Shown here: piece after piece, positions 9,990 through 21,260 of the stretch | Numbering within the stretch: the stretch's first letter is position 1 | How the letters are laid out: each line of letters begins with the position of its first letter | The notes under the pieces: generated by a model | What the model was told of the DNA's origin: nothing | Databases searched by the model: none | What the model saw: only the letters and a program-made list of their open reading frames with translations | Translations under genes and position numbers: made by a program | Origin: Lepidonotus clava | Taxonomy: Eukaryota > Annelida > Polychaeta > Phyllodocida > Polynoidae | Direction of reading: 5' to 3' | DNA: 64,000 nt | NCBI GenBank assembly: GCA_936440205.1 | Contig: OW387149.1 | Span: forward strand, 15,458,114 to 15,522,113

Positions 9990-12540
9990 AGTAGATGCTG
10001 CTCGAGGTCTTGCACGGAAGAGAAAAAGCGCGACGGAACCAGAGGCGGAATATGGCGCGTCGCGAGTCGGGTGAGGAGGGATTACGGGGCGTTGGCTCCT
10101 CACCCATAGTGTCAAACCCCCAGGGAGAGAACCGGGCCGAGGCGAAGGTACCTGAGCCGCACAGGAGGCCGAAGCCTGGATAAAAAACTCTCCTGGAGAC
10201 CGCTGGACGGGCCCGAAACTTTGCTTAAATCATCGGGAACGGACTGGCGGGCTCGAACATTCTTATCTTAATTTATTCCTACTAGTTTCTTTATGGGAAT
10301 CTTCTTGCGGAAGTGAACGAAGTCACATGTGTTAGAAGGAGTTGAGTGTAATCAGCGAGCTGGAGGGTCCATGACTGGAACGAACTTACCAAGCCTGCGG
10401 GGCGAGTACGGAACGGGAGGAGGCGTTAGGAGGAAAAACAAGTGTGTAGCTGTTCCTCTTCTTCCCTGGAGCCCGCTGCGTTGGTTGGGACCGAGCAGGT
10501 GGAACGGGATCGTCCGGTCGCGGAAATCGAATGGATAGCGGGCCGGGCGGCCCAGGAGCGAGAGTGAAAGTTGGGAGGCGGAATCGAAGAAAGGAAATCA
10601 GAATGGACAGATAGTGTTGTCATTGTAGTCTTTGAGTCGACGGTCGTGCCGGGGTAAATAAGGTACCGGTGGACCGGCGACTCGCCGCTGGAGGAAAGGC
10701 TGGCGCGGGCCAAGACTGAAAACCCTTCTCCCGTGCTGCCTTGAGGGATCTGGAGGCGAGGAGGAGACGACCTCTGTCCTCTAGCGGCACTTCTACTCCC
10801 TGCAACTTAGTCTTCTTGATCTTGGATGGATCGATCAGAATGTGGATGAGCCCGGATTCATGTACCATCATCTTCTGAGTTTCCTTGTCTTCAGCCTCTT
10901 ACCGCATACGAAGAGCGGTAAAATGGAATTTTTCGACCTGAATGCTGGTTTTATCGTGCCAGAGTTGATGCAGCGAGTCGTGAAAGGATTACGGCGAGTC
11001 GTAGATGTCTCCCGGAGGACCGAGGCACGAGCAGGGACGATAACTTAGGGGCCCTGGCTCGTGACTGACCGAAGCGATACATAAACAAGAACGAAAATTA
11101 ATAGACTTACTAAAACTTATATTAATAACTTACCTTCAGTAACGGCAGTAACTGCTTCCATGTCGTACTTCCTGGTATCTTCTTCTCGAGGAACGGAACA
11201 AAATAGTCTTTGAAACATATAGGGAAGTAGTCTTTGAAATATACAGGGAGGTGGTGCTTGGAACGTCGACCTCGGATGCCTCGATAGACGCCTCAAGAGG
11301 TCTGCAAAGAGCGACGAGGAGCGATCCTTCTTGGAGTTCGACATCGGATGAGTTCTTCTTTATATATGCTATTTTTGAGATGGGCTCGTTCTGGATCTCA
11401 AGGGTTGACGTTGGGTGCAGATCCCAGTTGATGTCGTCCATCTTCACTTTCTACAACTTCTCCCTCTCCTTCTCATCAATATCTTCAACTTACCCACTTC
11501 GAACCGCCGTACCTAGGAGCAGCCCGGAATGGCTCGGAGATGTTGTCTCGGCGTTCGTCATAGGCATAGTGGCTTCATGCAAGGTGACATGGCACCGATG
11601 AAGACTGTGGCCTTACTCCAGAATCAAACCAGACCAGATCTTAAACTTACCTCTATTAACGAACTATTTGTTGGTATTACAGTCTCACGAAAATCGTCTA
11701 AAAGCATGGTCCTCCGGGAGGACGAAGAGAAAAACTTAGTAAGCAGAGCGAGGCCCGAGAGCCTAGGAGACGAACGAGGGCCCGAGTGCCCGGAGCAGGA
11801 ATCCTCTTCTTAGGAAAATCATCTCATCAGTGGAACGAAGGAGCCTCCCTCTCGCCCCAAAGAGGATTGTCTTCCTGCCGTTGCTTACGGAGGGGGGGAG
11901 GGATGAGAGGCACCGGCTCCTGTCATCAAAAGAAACTTCATCAAAATTATCTTCTTAATCGGGTCTCCGTTCCGGTTGTTGTCATGCCACTTGGGCCCGG
12001 AACGGTGACGGAAATACCTTATTATGGTGGACTCTCTCCCCGACATCTCCTTCTAAAGTCTTCGAGTGTGTCGACGTGGTCGAGGACTGAACGTCTTGGT
12101 GCTGGGTTAACCACGAGGACATGTGCCATAAAAGTCAAACTTCAGTTCCTGTACGGAAAACGGACACCTCATCGACAATAATGATTCTAATCTTCTCAAA
12201 CTTACCTTCACCCGGACTCCATCTCAAAGTTTCACTGTGACAAATAGCACGAACTCCGCGACGCCGTCTGCTGAAGCTTCCACTCTAAGCTTTAATGCAT
12301 GAAGTTAAGTTCCTTTCCACATACAACGCCAGTTTCTTCTTTGGGTACCTTGGCCTCTGGCTCGAACATGTTGTTCTTGCCAAACGTGAAAAGTCACTGG
12401 GGGGCTCTGAATGCCGAGGCGACCGAGGGCGCGAAGCCTAAAAAGAACATTCTGTCTACAAAACTTCAGTCTTTCTTTAAAAACTCATCTTCAAATCATC
12501 ATCATCATCTAAGAGAACGCAGAGAAGAGTAATAATAACG
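9990..12540 (+). other. Non-coding 3' region of the LTR element
   Basis: About 2.5 kb follows ORF3 with no frame of note and no domain. The same G/A-rich words (GGAACG, CGAGG) as the rest of the element are common. It could hold untranslated RNA signals. Nothing specific is recognisable before the hairpin array. Confidence 0.5.
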
Positions 12541-12945
12541 GGAGAACGAGGGGTCACGACCGACCGGGTGGGAGAATCACGACCGATTCTCTACCCAAAA
12601 ACAACGGAGAACGTCTGGACGACGGAAGAACGGACCGAGGGTCGAGAGGACTAAGGGTCACGACCGGCCCTGGCCTCTGGGTGGGAGAGTCGCGACCGAT
12701 TCTCCACCCGAACTAGGGGAGAACGTCTGGACGACGAAAAACCAAGGGAACGGGGGCACTGCGGGTCACGGCCCCGGGCAGGAGGACCACGACCGGTCCC
12801 TCTGCCCTAACGAGGGTAAAAGGCGAGGAAAAACGCGCCGAGGGGCTAAGTAAATAGAGCCCAGAGGAGAGGAGCGGGGGCGACGGGGTCACGACCGATC
12901 CCCAGTCCCGGGTGGGAGAGCCACGACCGGCTTGCTCATCCTAAG
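12541..12945 (+). repeat. Array of paired hairpins with a conserved ACGACC loop
   Basis: Four irregular units, spaced about 97-134 bases apart, each hold a short and a long inverted repeat around the same six-base loop. Long stems: 12566-12596, 12679-12709, 12776-12807 and 12910-12941, each about 12-13 bp with loop ACGACC (GCGACC in the second). Short stems: 12552-12565, 12655-12670, about 12763-12775 (weak, loop ACGGCC) and 12885-12903. Stem sequences differ between units while pairing is kept, for example GAATC/GATTC, GGACC/GGTCC and GAGCC/GGCTT (with G-U). The loop stays constant. This points to a folded RNA element in the element's transcript. Packaging or nuclear export are possible roles by analogy only. 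Confidence 0.7.
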
Positions 12946-13290
12946 ACGAGAAAAGAAAAAAAAAAAAGTGCAGTACGGGTCCTAAATAGACCCAGGATAA
13001 GAACTCTGACGAAGATAAAAAGAGACTAGGATATATAAAACGAATTATATGAACTTTCACTAAGAAGAGAGAAAAACGAAGAACGAAGAAAAGAAGAGAA
13101 ATAATGATTAGCCGGATAGGCCCCGGGGGCCCTCCGAAGTAGACCGGAGAGGACAGAGGGTGACACCTCCTCCTCTACCGATAAGGAGCGTAGGATTGAA
13201 ATGTTTCTGGTTCTAGAGTATGTTCTGTTGTTGTAGTATGAACTGCTTTGAAAATTTTGTAAGACGTGTTTTCCCACCTTTCAAGAAGGT
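12946..13290 (+). other. Element 3' leader to the polypurine tract
   Basis: The stretch is A- and GA-rich with no frame on the plus strand of any size. No specific signal is seen before the polypurine tract. Confidence 0.4.
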
Positions 13291-13299
13291 GCGGGAGGG
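13291..13299 (+). other. Polypurine tract
   Basis: GCGGGAGGG immediately precedes the TGTG start of the 3' LTR, which is the expected place and composition for the plus-strand primer. Confidence 0.6.
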
Positions 13300-14318
13300 T
13301 GTGATGAACGGCTATTCATCCAAAATACATAGAGGTCAAAATAATAGAAATAAGGTAATAGTAGAAATATATGTAAGAGAACGAAATAGATGTAAAGGAA
13401 CGAATATGTAATAATGAACGAAAGTATAGAAAGCCTGAAAAAGAGGCACGAATATGTAAAAGAACGAATATGTAAAGAACGAATATGTAAGGAACGAATA
13501 TGTAAGGAACGAAAATGTAAAGGAACGAAACCCGGAAATATGTAAACCGGAAGTGAAATGTAAACCGGAAACGGAAAATATAAACCGGAAGTGACGTCAG
13601 TTGTAGGTCACGTGACCGAAAGCAGCCAATCAGGGCTGACCTCTAGAGTATATAAAGGGGCGGTGAGGCCCGAATAAACAGAGTTCTTTAACAGTTCTCC
13701 TGGTGTCCAGACGTGTCCTCTTTCCTGAAACAACCGCTAAAGATGAGCCGATTAGAGTAATTAACCAGAAGTTAGGACAAAACAGTCGAAGTTCGAGATA
13801 GGTAGTAGGAACACAGGGTAAGGGGCCCGACGGCCCGAAGAACGAGGAACGAGGGAACGGAGTAAGGCACGAAGGCCCGAAGTAGTCCCGGAAACCGAGG
13901 TGTAGTATGGCACGAAGACATGGGGAACGGAACGAAGGAACGAAGTCCGCGGGGACGAGGGCGCGGCATGCTCGGCCCCACGCTACCAAACAATAGGCGA
14001 CCGTCGGCCCGTCGCCCCCGCGGACCGGAACTGAGGGGTGGACCGCCCGGTCGGGGTGAATGCTGGTCTGGGAGATAGAGCGAGACGAACCCCGGCCGAC
14101 CCGTACCCCTACCATAATTTCCCTTCCCCGCAGTCCTCCGTTGACATCGAGTGCCGATTCCCGACCGATTCGCTCAGCCCCCCCTCGTGCGCGAGGCACG
14201 ACTCTAGAAACACATCTCGGTTCTTGGCCCGGATTCCCCGTCCGCCCCAAGACCCGAACAACCCCCACGTTCCTCTGTTGTAAGAATCGGCAACCCCGAC
14301 TTACCAGAGAACGTCACA
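13300..14318 (+). repeat. 3' LTR (1,019 bp)
   Basis: It is a near-identical copy of 670-1688, with about seven differences. It ends TCACA, followed by the second copy of the CTCT target duplication. Confidence 0.95.
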
Positions 14319-14349
14319 CTCTCAAATTCATGGGTCTAGAACTATAATT

Positions 14350-16060
14350 CTTCTTGTTCAGTCAAATGTGGCATGTCGATTCTAAGAAACTGCCATGTTG
14401 CATGTCAGTAGAGTTTACCTTCCCTGTTGTGCTGTTAAGCACCATGTCAAATTTAAGAAATGCTCCTCTTGATGCCATGTTGATTTTAGGGTATATGCTC
14501 ATCATGGACCCACCTTACCCAGCCAGCTTGGGACATAGCAGGAACATTCTGCGACCATACTTTTTTTAGTTAGTTTGTTACTCATTGAGATGGCATGTAA
14601 CAATTACGTTATTGATGGTGAGGTTGAAACCTCACCAAACCAGGAGGTTAGGATGAAACCAAAACAGAATGCTAAATAAGAACATTCTTTTTAGGTTGAA
14701 GGACATGACCAGAACATTGTAATAATGTCACAGTGCAATGTCACAGCAGAATGTTGCAGGGATATGATTGGGAGTCATCAAACAAAAGTAACAAGAACCA
14801 AATACAGAACCAACCAGCATGTTGCTGCAATGTGATAATAACGTCGCATCCTTGGCTGAGTGAAGCAGTGGCTCTGGATGGAGGGTCCTATTGTGGATTC
14901 ATCATTGCACATTTATGAAATGCCGCTGTCACATGTCCCTGTCACTAATTTGTCCTTAAACAGGGTTTTTAAAATCCCAAGTAAATCAACACACAAATAC
15001 TGTACTGGTCCTTATAATATATAGGTACAACATTGCGGGATGCTTTAACTGATCATGAGTCAGAGCAATCAGCTGATTGTCTCATATCATTTAAAGATAT
15101 TAGTAGAAAACAGACCATCAGACCAAAAATAGTATAGCTACACAAAGATGTGTAAGCTAGGCCATCGCCTACAGCATTTTTGTGACGTCCTCGAGAGGGG
15201 CACCCCCTACGAATTTTTGTGACGTAACTGCCTCTTTGTTTATTAATGATATCATGAAAAGGATAACAATGATGGCCGCCTCGTAACGGTGTGCAAGGAC
15301 TCTGGTAGGGGGTATCCCTCTCGAGGACGTCACACAAAAAGTAAACCAGTCATTAATCTTTCCTTTGTATGATCGTTGATCAGATCTATCAAGATTTGTT
15401 ATAGGTTTTGTATAGTATATTATTGTATTTTATCTGATTATGTGTAATGAATGCAGAAACTGGAAGATTTTGATTGTGTTGCAAAATACCCAATTTTCGT
15501 AATTATATACTCCCCATTTCATGTAATTATCTGAAAACCAGGGCAACCCCAAAGATTATTGCAATAAACACTTTGAAAAGAAAGGTTATTGTCCTCTCGT
15601 GTGAAATAATTATAAGAATGACTGTGTCGAACTGTCAGATTTAAATAGACAAAACGCCCTTGTTATGGCCCCCTGGACCCCTAAAATTCGACAAATGGCG
15701 ACATGGCTATTTTTTCAAATTTGACCTGTGACACAGACGCTTTAGTAACATGTGACATGACCCTTTTTTCTTAAATTTGACGCCTGACATGGAGCTTAGT
15801 GACATAAAAATATATTTCAAACAGTACAAGCCTCCCTTTCCATTGAAATCTTAATTTTCAAAATGAGAAATATCTATGAAAGATTATTGAGGGTCAAATA
15901 ATATTAGTGACACTAGCGATATGGCTTTTTCTTAAGTGACATAATATAACATGTCTATTTCTTAAATTCGACATGCAACATGGCTACCCCCCTTCTAGGG
16001 CTCCCTTGTTGCCATGTTGATTTTAGGGTCCATCATGGACATATACCTCAATGCGGGGGG
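14350..16060. repeat. CATGTC/TTTAAGAAAT-rich repeat right of the LTR element
   Basis: No gene is seen. Direct copies of the motif lie at 14368-14395 and 14443-14462. Inverted copies lie near 15690-15790 and 15945-15990. The phrase GCCATGTTGATTTTAGGG occurs at both about 14473 and 16013. Together with 1-665 this gives an inverted layout (direct on the left, inverted on the far right), as expected of a DNA element with subterminal inverted repeats. The family is not identified. Confidence 0.45.
15177..15340. mobile_element. MITE, about 164 bp, with ~34-bp inverted ends
   Basis: The left end TTTTTGTGACGTCCTCGAGA (15177 on) is matched, reverse-complemented, by the right end finishing at 15340 (TCTCGAGGACGTCACACAAA). 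The arms are about 34 bp with a 2-base length difference. There is no coding potential. The target duplication is unclear. Confidence 0.7.
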
Positions 16061-18452
16061 TTCTTCTTGACCTTCTCCTCCCACATTTTGGGTTCAGTCA
16101 TAGGTGATGTATGACTCGCACTATCACAGTGACAGATTGTGAAATGGTTGGAGAGTGATACTACATCTCCTATACGCTAGCAGATACTCAGGGAGTTTCA
16201 AGTGGAATGAGGACCACCCTCAGAGATCCCGTTTCTCCTATACTTTTGTAGGATTTCCTACTGTTTTGGTGGTTTTGTGTTGCATATCCGTTTTTTCCTA
16301 TATCGCTTTAATAACTATTTTAGAGTAATATGTTTCTTTTTGTTTAGTTTTTTTTGTAACACCTCGCCTCGTCTCATCTTCCTATTAACTGTTTTAGAGT
16401 ATTGTTGTGTTAGTTTCAAGCTATTCAGGTACAAATTAAGTGTGAAATCTTCCCTCCAAGTTGATTTAAGAAATAAGTAGGAAAAGTGTTTCCTACTTTT
16501 TCATCAGTTGGGAGTTGCATCTCTGCGCCCTCCACAGTTCATCCAATATTTGTGTTGTTGTTGATTTTTTCGTTTTTGTTGTGATTGTTGTTACTCTTTT
16601 AAGGGGGTTGGGGATGCGGTTGGAGCTAGAAGTTAGTAGCTAAATGAGCTAAGTAGTCTAAACATTTTTTTGTGCTGAATGTCCCACCAAAAGGTCCATC
16701 TCTAATGGTAAAGGGGTATAAACAGGTTATTCAATTGAAAAGGTAGGGGCGGATCCAAGGATCATCCAAGGGGTTATATTGTGTCTTGCTACCCCTTTTG
16801 GTAAGGATTCGCAATACAAAGAGGGGAAATGTTGTCAGCATGCATACCATATTATTACTGTTTATTATCTATATATCATGTTCCCCCTCCTCCATTTTCA
16901 TAATCCTGGATCAACCCCTTTAAGGGTATTAAGTTTTTTACTTCTCATATTCTCATTCTCTAAAATTATTCTAAGGTAAACTATACTTGTTCAATTTGAA
17001 AGCAGAAGGGGCATTTTCTCATATTCCTACGCTCCTGATTCCAGTTAATTGACCACTATTGTGACTGACGGTCAGAGACCATGTTATCAATTAGGTACTA
17101 AAGATATTCTAATTTTTTTTAACTCTGGCAAGGTATACGTTCATCACAGACCTTTCACACTTAACATTCAAGACTAAAAAAGAAACGTTTCCATATGAGT
17201 ATTTAGGATATAACTGAATATATGCCCAAAGCTAGCTTAGTTTAAAAGGTCGATCAATTCTTAACCTTATAGCATATTCCTATAACACTATGTTCGCTGC
17301 GCCACGACCTTGGTCTGTAAACCTCTGCACAAACTCATAAAAAGGATATATTATGGTTGTCCATATAATAGATATAACGTCTTTCCCAATAGTACATCCA
17401 AGGCAACAAACTGACCTCTGTGTCAAATGACAACATCTGATTTACTGCAATGGGTTATTCAATGAAGCAGACAACTCTTTTTTACACATCTCCTGCAGAC
17501 TGGCCCAGGCTTATATTGCCACCCAGTTGTCACTCCTCATTTTGCAAGTGAAGATACATTGCCATGACCGGTCAATGTAGACCCTGTGCAAGTAGAAATG
17601 GACAACCCGTAGACAAGAAACACTGGCGTGTGCGCGGTGGGGACTTCCGCTTATGCAAAGGCGGAAAGCAAAAGTAGATGAGTTTTTGGGCTTTCATTTG
17701 TTTGGGGTCTAAGGGGAAATAGGTCGGAGGTATGGCTTTTTCTTGTTAAACAGTATATTGTCTAGTCAGGGAAAGGGGAGTAGAAATGCATTGATTTCCC
17801 GAGGTTAGGGAAGTTCTTTGATCTTAGAAATGTAATGCCCAGTAGAGAGCCAAACTGCTGCATAAAATCCCAGAAGATTAGGTACTACCACGTGAAAAAT
17901 TATTTTTTTCCTTTTGCATCTTTCGATACTCCAATGGGAAGAGGATTTCATTTGTATTCTTATGCTTTTTGCCAAATGTTTTTATTTTATGTAGACCAAG
18001 AGATAATTAAAGATAATAATAGTGGAAATAAGGTATAAATTCTGTCACTTTTTGCCCAAATATATCCATATTGGCACATTAAAAATGAAAACCTGCGCAT
18101 TACTCTAAAGCTTTGTTTTTCTTAAACGAAAATGTTCAAAGAATGCGTTTGTATGATTATCTCAGTGTTGGATCAATCTTTCCCCCTAAAATTGTGTCTT
18201 TAGTGCGTTTTTGGTCACAAAAAAAACATGCAGAATCTGTCCAGAATTGAACCCCCATGCTGTGGTAGTACCTATAGAAGGTATATATGTATTTGTTGAT
18301 ATAATACCAGTGGCAGAAACAGGATTTTGAAAAAAAAGGGGGTCTCTGCATATATATGTGTAATATAATCATTATTATGATATTAGTATATATTTTAAGA
18401 AACATGTACATATTTGTATCAGAGTCATTTCTAATTAATATTCATTCGATAT
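16061..18452. other. Non-coding, AT-rich stretch
   Basis: Apart from the small MITE-like unit at 16745-16920, I see no gene, RNA or repeat I can name in these 2.4 kb. Confidence 0.5.
16745..16920. mobile_element. Possible hAT-like MITE
   Basis: AGGGGCGGATCCAAGG on the left and CCTGGATCAACCCCTT on the right form imperfect inverted ends of the CAGGGGCGGATCCAGG type seen in many animal hAT-derived MITEs. No clear 8-bp duplication is visible. Confidence 0.4.
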
Positions 18453-19284
18453 TGTAAGTCACATGACATTTTTGGCACCAACCATTGTCTTCAAGTCGCC
18501 ATTGCCTCACATGTTTCCTGCTGGTTCAAGAATTATTGTTGGCAACCCTGGCAGAACCTCAACTCTGAATACTGTGCCATCACAGCAATGACTCTGGCCT
18601 GCCAGTCGGGAAAACGCATGACATCACGGCCCCCTCCCACCTGGTTCGCCAGCCTGGCCAATCACACAGCAGCCCGTGACATCATCCTGTGACATCACAG
18701 CCCCCTCCCACTGGTTGAGGTCAGCAGCCAATCCAAATATAGGTGATCTTATTTTTTTAATTCCGCGAAGGACTGGAAGAACATGTACTTGTATGTAAAT
18801 GTCTGGATATATATATATATATATATATGATTCATCATCTGTGACATGCTGCTGACATCACGGGAGCCCTCTCCCCCTCTGCACCAAACAGTGGTGCAAT
18901 CACCAACTGCTTGAGTATAAAAGGGGGCTCTACAGATTAGTGGGCAGTCTCCTCTGGAACTCACCACCTGGACCACACTGGAACGACTCAGCAAGACTGG
19001 ACTAGCAGCCACCTCCCCTGCCAGAAGCTTACCTCCAGACCACCACCTGCCAGAACGCCAGAGACTATGACTTTCTGCTCCCCGCCAGTGTCTGTTTGGG
19101 AACCCATTCTGGGACTCTGAGGTAAGCACTCTGCAGGAGTGTCATCATTGTTGAGTATCATTCACCATAATATTATTGTCCGGTGTTGTAGAGGACAGTC
19201 TGCCATTGTAAATCAAGACGCAATAAAGGTTTTAAACTGTATATGAGCGTGTGGTTTCTCCTCTCCAAGTTGTCCAAAGTTACA
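18453..19284 (+). repeat. Candidate solo LTR
   Basis: The unit runs TGTAA...TTACA. It contains CCAAT words, TATAAAAG near 18917, a leader with a splice-donor-like GGTAAGC near 19122, and AATAAAG near 19222. This order (TATA, then poly(A) signal about 300 bases later) is typical of an LTR rather than a gene. A (TA)n run lies at about 18807-18829. No clear target duplication was found and no second copy lies in the window, so the boundaries are tentative. A host promoter with first exon is the alternative. Confidence 0.4.
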
Positions 19285-19893
19285 GTGAGAAAATTGTATT
19301 CAGCGGGGAACACCTCTAGAGTACTCTACTCCCTTTGGTTATCAACTTTAAATTTGATGAAATCACCGGTTAATGTTTATATTATATACTTTTTGAAATA
19401 ACATACATAACTTATATGCATACGCATCAGATCTAGACATAAGTGAAATCAACATCCCTGGTGCAAAATCGATAGATGCATAGATAGAAAGGTAAACATG
19501 CAACATACTTAGTTCCATGCATATCCTTAACTGCTATCTTATCGATGCAAAATCCTCTTTTAAATTAAAAAAGTCACTGCAATAAAACAATAAAACCCCT
19601 TGGTCTTTTGTTGTATTGTAGATCACTTTATTTTAATGTAATCAAACTATACGTATGTATGATATTGCCATTATAAATATATATTAGGCCTATATATAGA
19701 TTCTGTAGAGGTGGTGTGGAGGTCCTCATCCCACGAGGGCTTTATTATACATGTGTACATATATATGTATACTACAGCAGTCCCACTAACAGAATAACAT
19801 CAATATATCATATCTTAATCTTTAAGAAAAAGCTATAGTACTAAGGTACCTTACATGATGTGGTTTATCTTACCCTACACTGAAAATAGTCTA
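19285..19893. other. Non-coding stretch
   Basis: AT-rich DNA without recognisable genes or repeats. Confidence 0.5.
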
Positions 19894-19895
19894 TA

Positions 19896-20053
19896 TGTGA
19901 CCTGTTTTGGCGAATTGGGTCGGAAGTCGCAACGAGTCGGATGTCGGCTGTTACTACTCATTTTAAAGCTAAGAATCTGAATTTTCTCATGGGATAGGTC
20001 TCTAAAAATCGACCCGGTGCGACATCCGACTCAATTACCCAAAACGGGTCACA
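19896..20053. mobile_element. 158-bp MITE of the 51222-55613 transposon family
   Basis: The ends TGTGACCTGTTTTGGCGAAT and its inverted partner (…AAAACGGGTCACA) match the 35-bp inverted repeats of the large transposon at 51222-55613. The last ~92 bases, including TTTTAAAGCTAAGAAT at 19961-19976, correspond to the last ~89 bases of that element. It is flanked by TA on both sides (TATA/TATA if four bases are counted). It has no coding capacity and is a non-autonomous derivative. Confidence 0.9.
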
Positions 20054-21160
20054 TATACTCTAATTGTATGTAAAGGTCAAATCAACATTGCACGTCAAGA
20101 GTAAGTGACTATTAAATTATGTAGGTATTAATTGAAAACTAATATGATACTCTAGAAATCCTATGCTCATGTTTGACAGGAAATGAGTGGAAGATTGTGT
20201 GATCTTAGCCTTGTTAAGAGGTTTTCGCCCTCATAAAGATGGTTGGTTTTCACCTCAATGAGATATCAACACTAAAACCAGTGCTATAATTCTATCCAAA
20301 TGAAGACCCTTCAGAAAAGTACCAGGAAAAGTAGGCAACGTGAATGGTTTGAAACCTTATCTTTATTTAACATAACTTTGGGCAACAGAACTTGCAATAC
20401 ATGCAGGGTTGAATGATTATGTAGATTAAAATCATCATGTTAAGATGAGCATAAACAGTTCAAGCAAGCTTTAAGACCAGAAGGCAATAACAAATACTTT
20501 CAATTTTTTTGTTCAATTCTTTATTATCCTGTCTTATCTCAACATAATCGGTTTTCTGACAAGTCTAGCATAAATTATTACAACGTCATATTATATATCA
20601 TCGCTATTTTCAAAAGTATATATACAACATGAGCATACATCAAAATATCAATGTTAAGTCGTGCTTATAATTGTTATATTCGATTTAAGATTAACCTAGG
20701 GCAGGTATCCCTGAGAAACCATTGGTTCGAGGCACCAGATGCAAGAAAAGAGCTCCAGGTTTTGGGTCTTCAAAATTGGGACCTCAGTTTCTATTGATTT
20801 CATGAATAAGTTAATTTTGGATTATTTTAAAGGAAAGTGTTTGTGATTTGCCATTTTCTTTGGTTTTTAGGGTACATTTAGATAGTGATTTCAGATCTTT
20901 AGGAAGTTGAGATTGTTTGGAATAGGCTAAGTGTATATAAATGAACAAACATTTTTACCAAGGAAAATTGGATTTAGATATAAATCTATACAGAAGGAAA
21001 TAATCTTAAACTGGGATATAGGGAGATTTATACTTACTCTAAAGGGGTAACAAAACAGGAGCTCTCTCACAGAAAAGCAAGATCTGACACCTCTTCCAAT
21101 GCATTGCTGACTCCTCGTCAGTTTGAAATATAATAATCAATCAACTATATCCTCTGTATT
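20054..21160. other. Non-coding stretch
   Basis: About 1.1 kb of AT-rich DNA between the MITE and the first duplicated block. Nothing recognised. Confidence 0.5.
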
Positions 21161-21163
21161 TGA

Positions 21164-21260
21164 GTTAGCTCCATAGCAGGCACTGGTCCATCAATTCAAA
21201 TGTTCTAGGCTTGATTTCCAGCCAGGCATGCATCTGACTACAACATGCATGGCATAATAA
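21164..21260 (+). repeat. tRNA-derived SINE fragment
   Basis: TTAGCTCCATAGCAGGCACTGG resembles a tRNA A-box region (TAGCTCAGTGGTAGAGCACT) and GCTTGATTTCCAGCC resembles a B box, followed by a short conserved tail. It is paralogous to 28953-29105. Confidence 0.55.

Larger units (their letters stand above)
670..14318 (+). mobile_element. Ty3/gypsy LTR retrotransposon, whole-looking, about 13.65 kb
   Basis: Two LTRs of identical length (1,019 bp), each running TGTGA...TCACA, bound the element. A 4-bp target duplication CTCT flanks it (666-669 and 14319-14322). Order inside: primer-binding site, gag, pol in the -1 frame (protease, reverse transcriptase, RNase H, integrase), a 1.1-kb spacer, a third ORF with zinc fingers, a 3.3-kb non-coding tail with a hairpin array, polypurine tract, 3' LTR. 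The domain order PR-RT-RH-INT places it in Ty3/gypsy (Metaviridae), and I do not assign a clade. The LTRs differ at only about seven positions (about 0.7%), which indicates a recent insertion. The reading frames appear open along their length. The element is larger than a typical gypsy element (5-8 kb) because of the extra ORF and long tail. Treated here as a young genomic fossil. Confidence 0.95.

Noticed and set aside
12541-12945. CRISPR-like array
   Set aside because: The units are irregular, the stems vary and the region lies inside an animal LTR element. Covarying hairpins explain it better.
18749-19129. Minus-strand 126-codon frame
   Set aside because: Lies antisense to the TATA/leader of the candidate LTR, ends in a TA microsatellite translation and has no domain.
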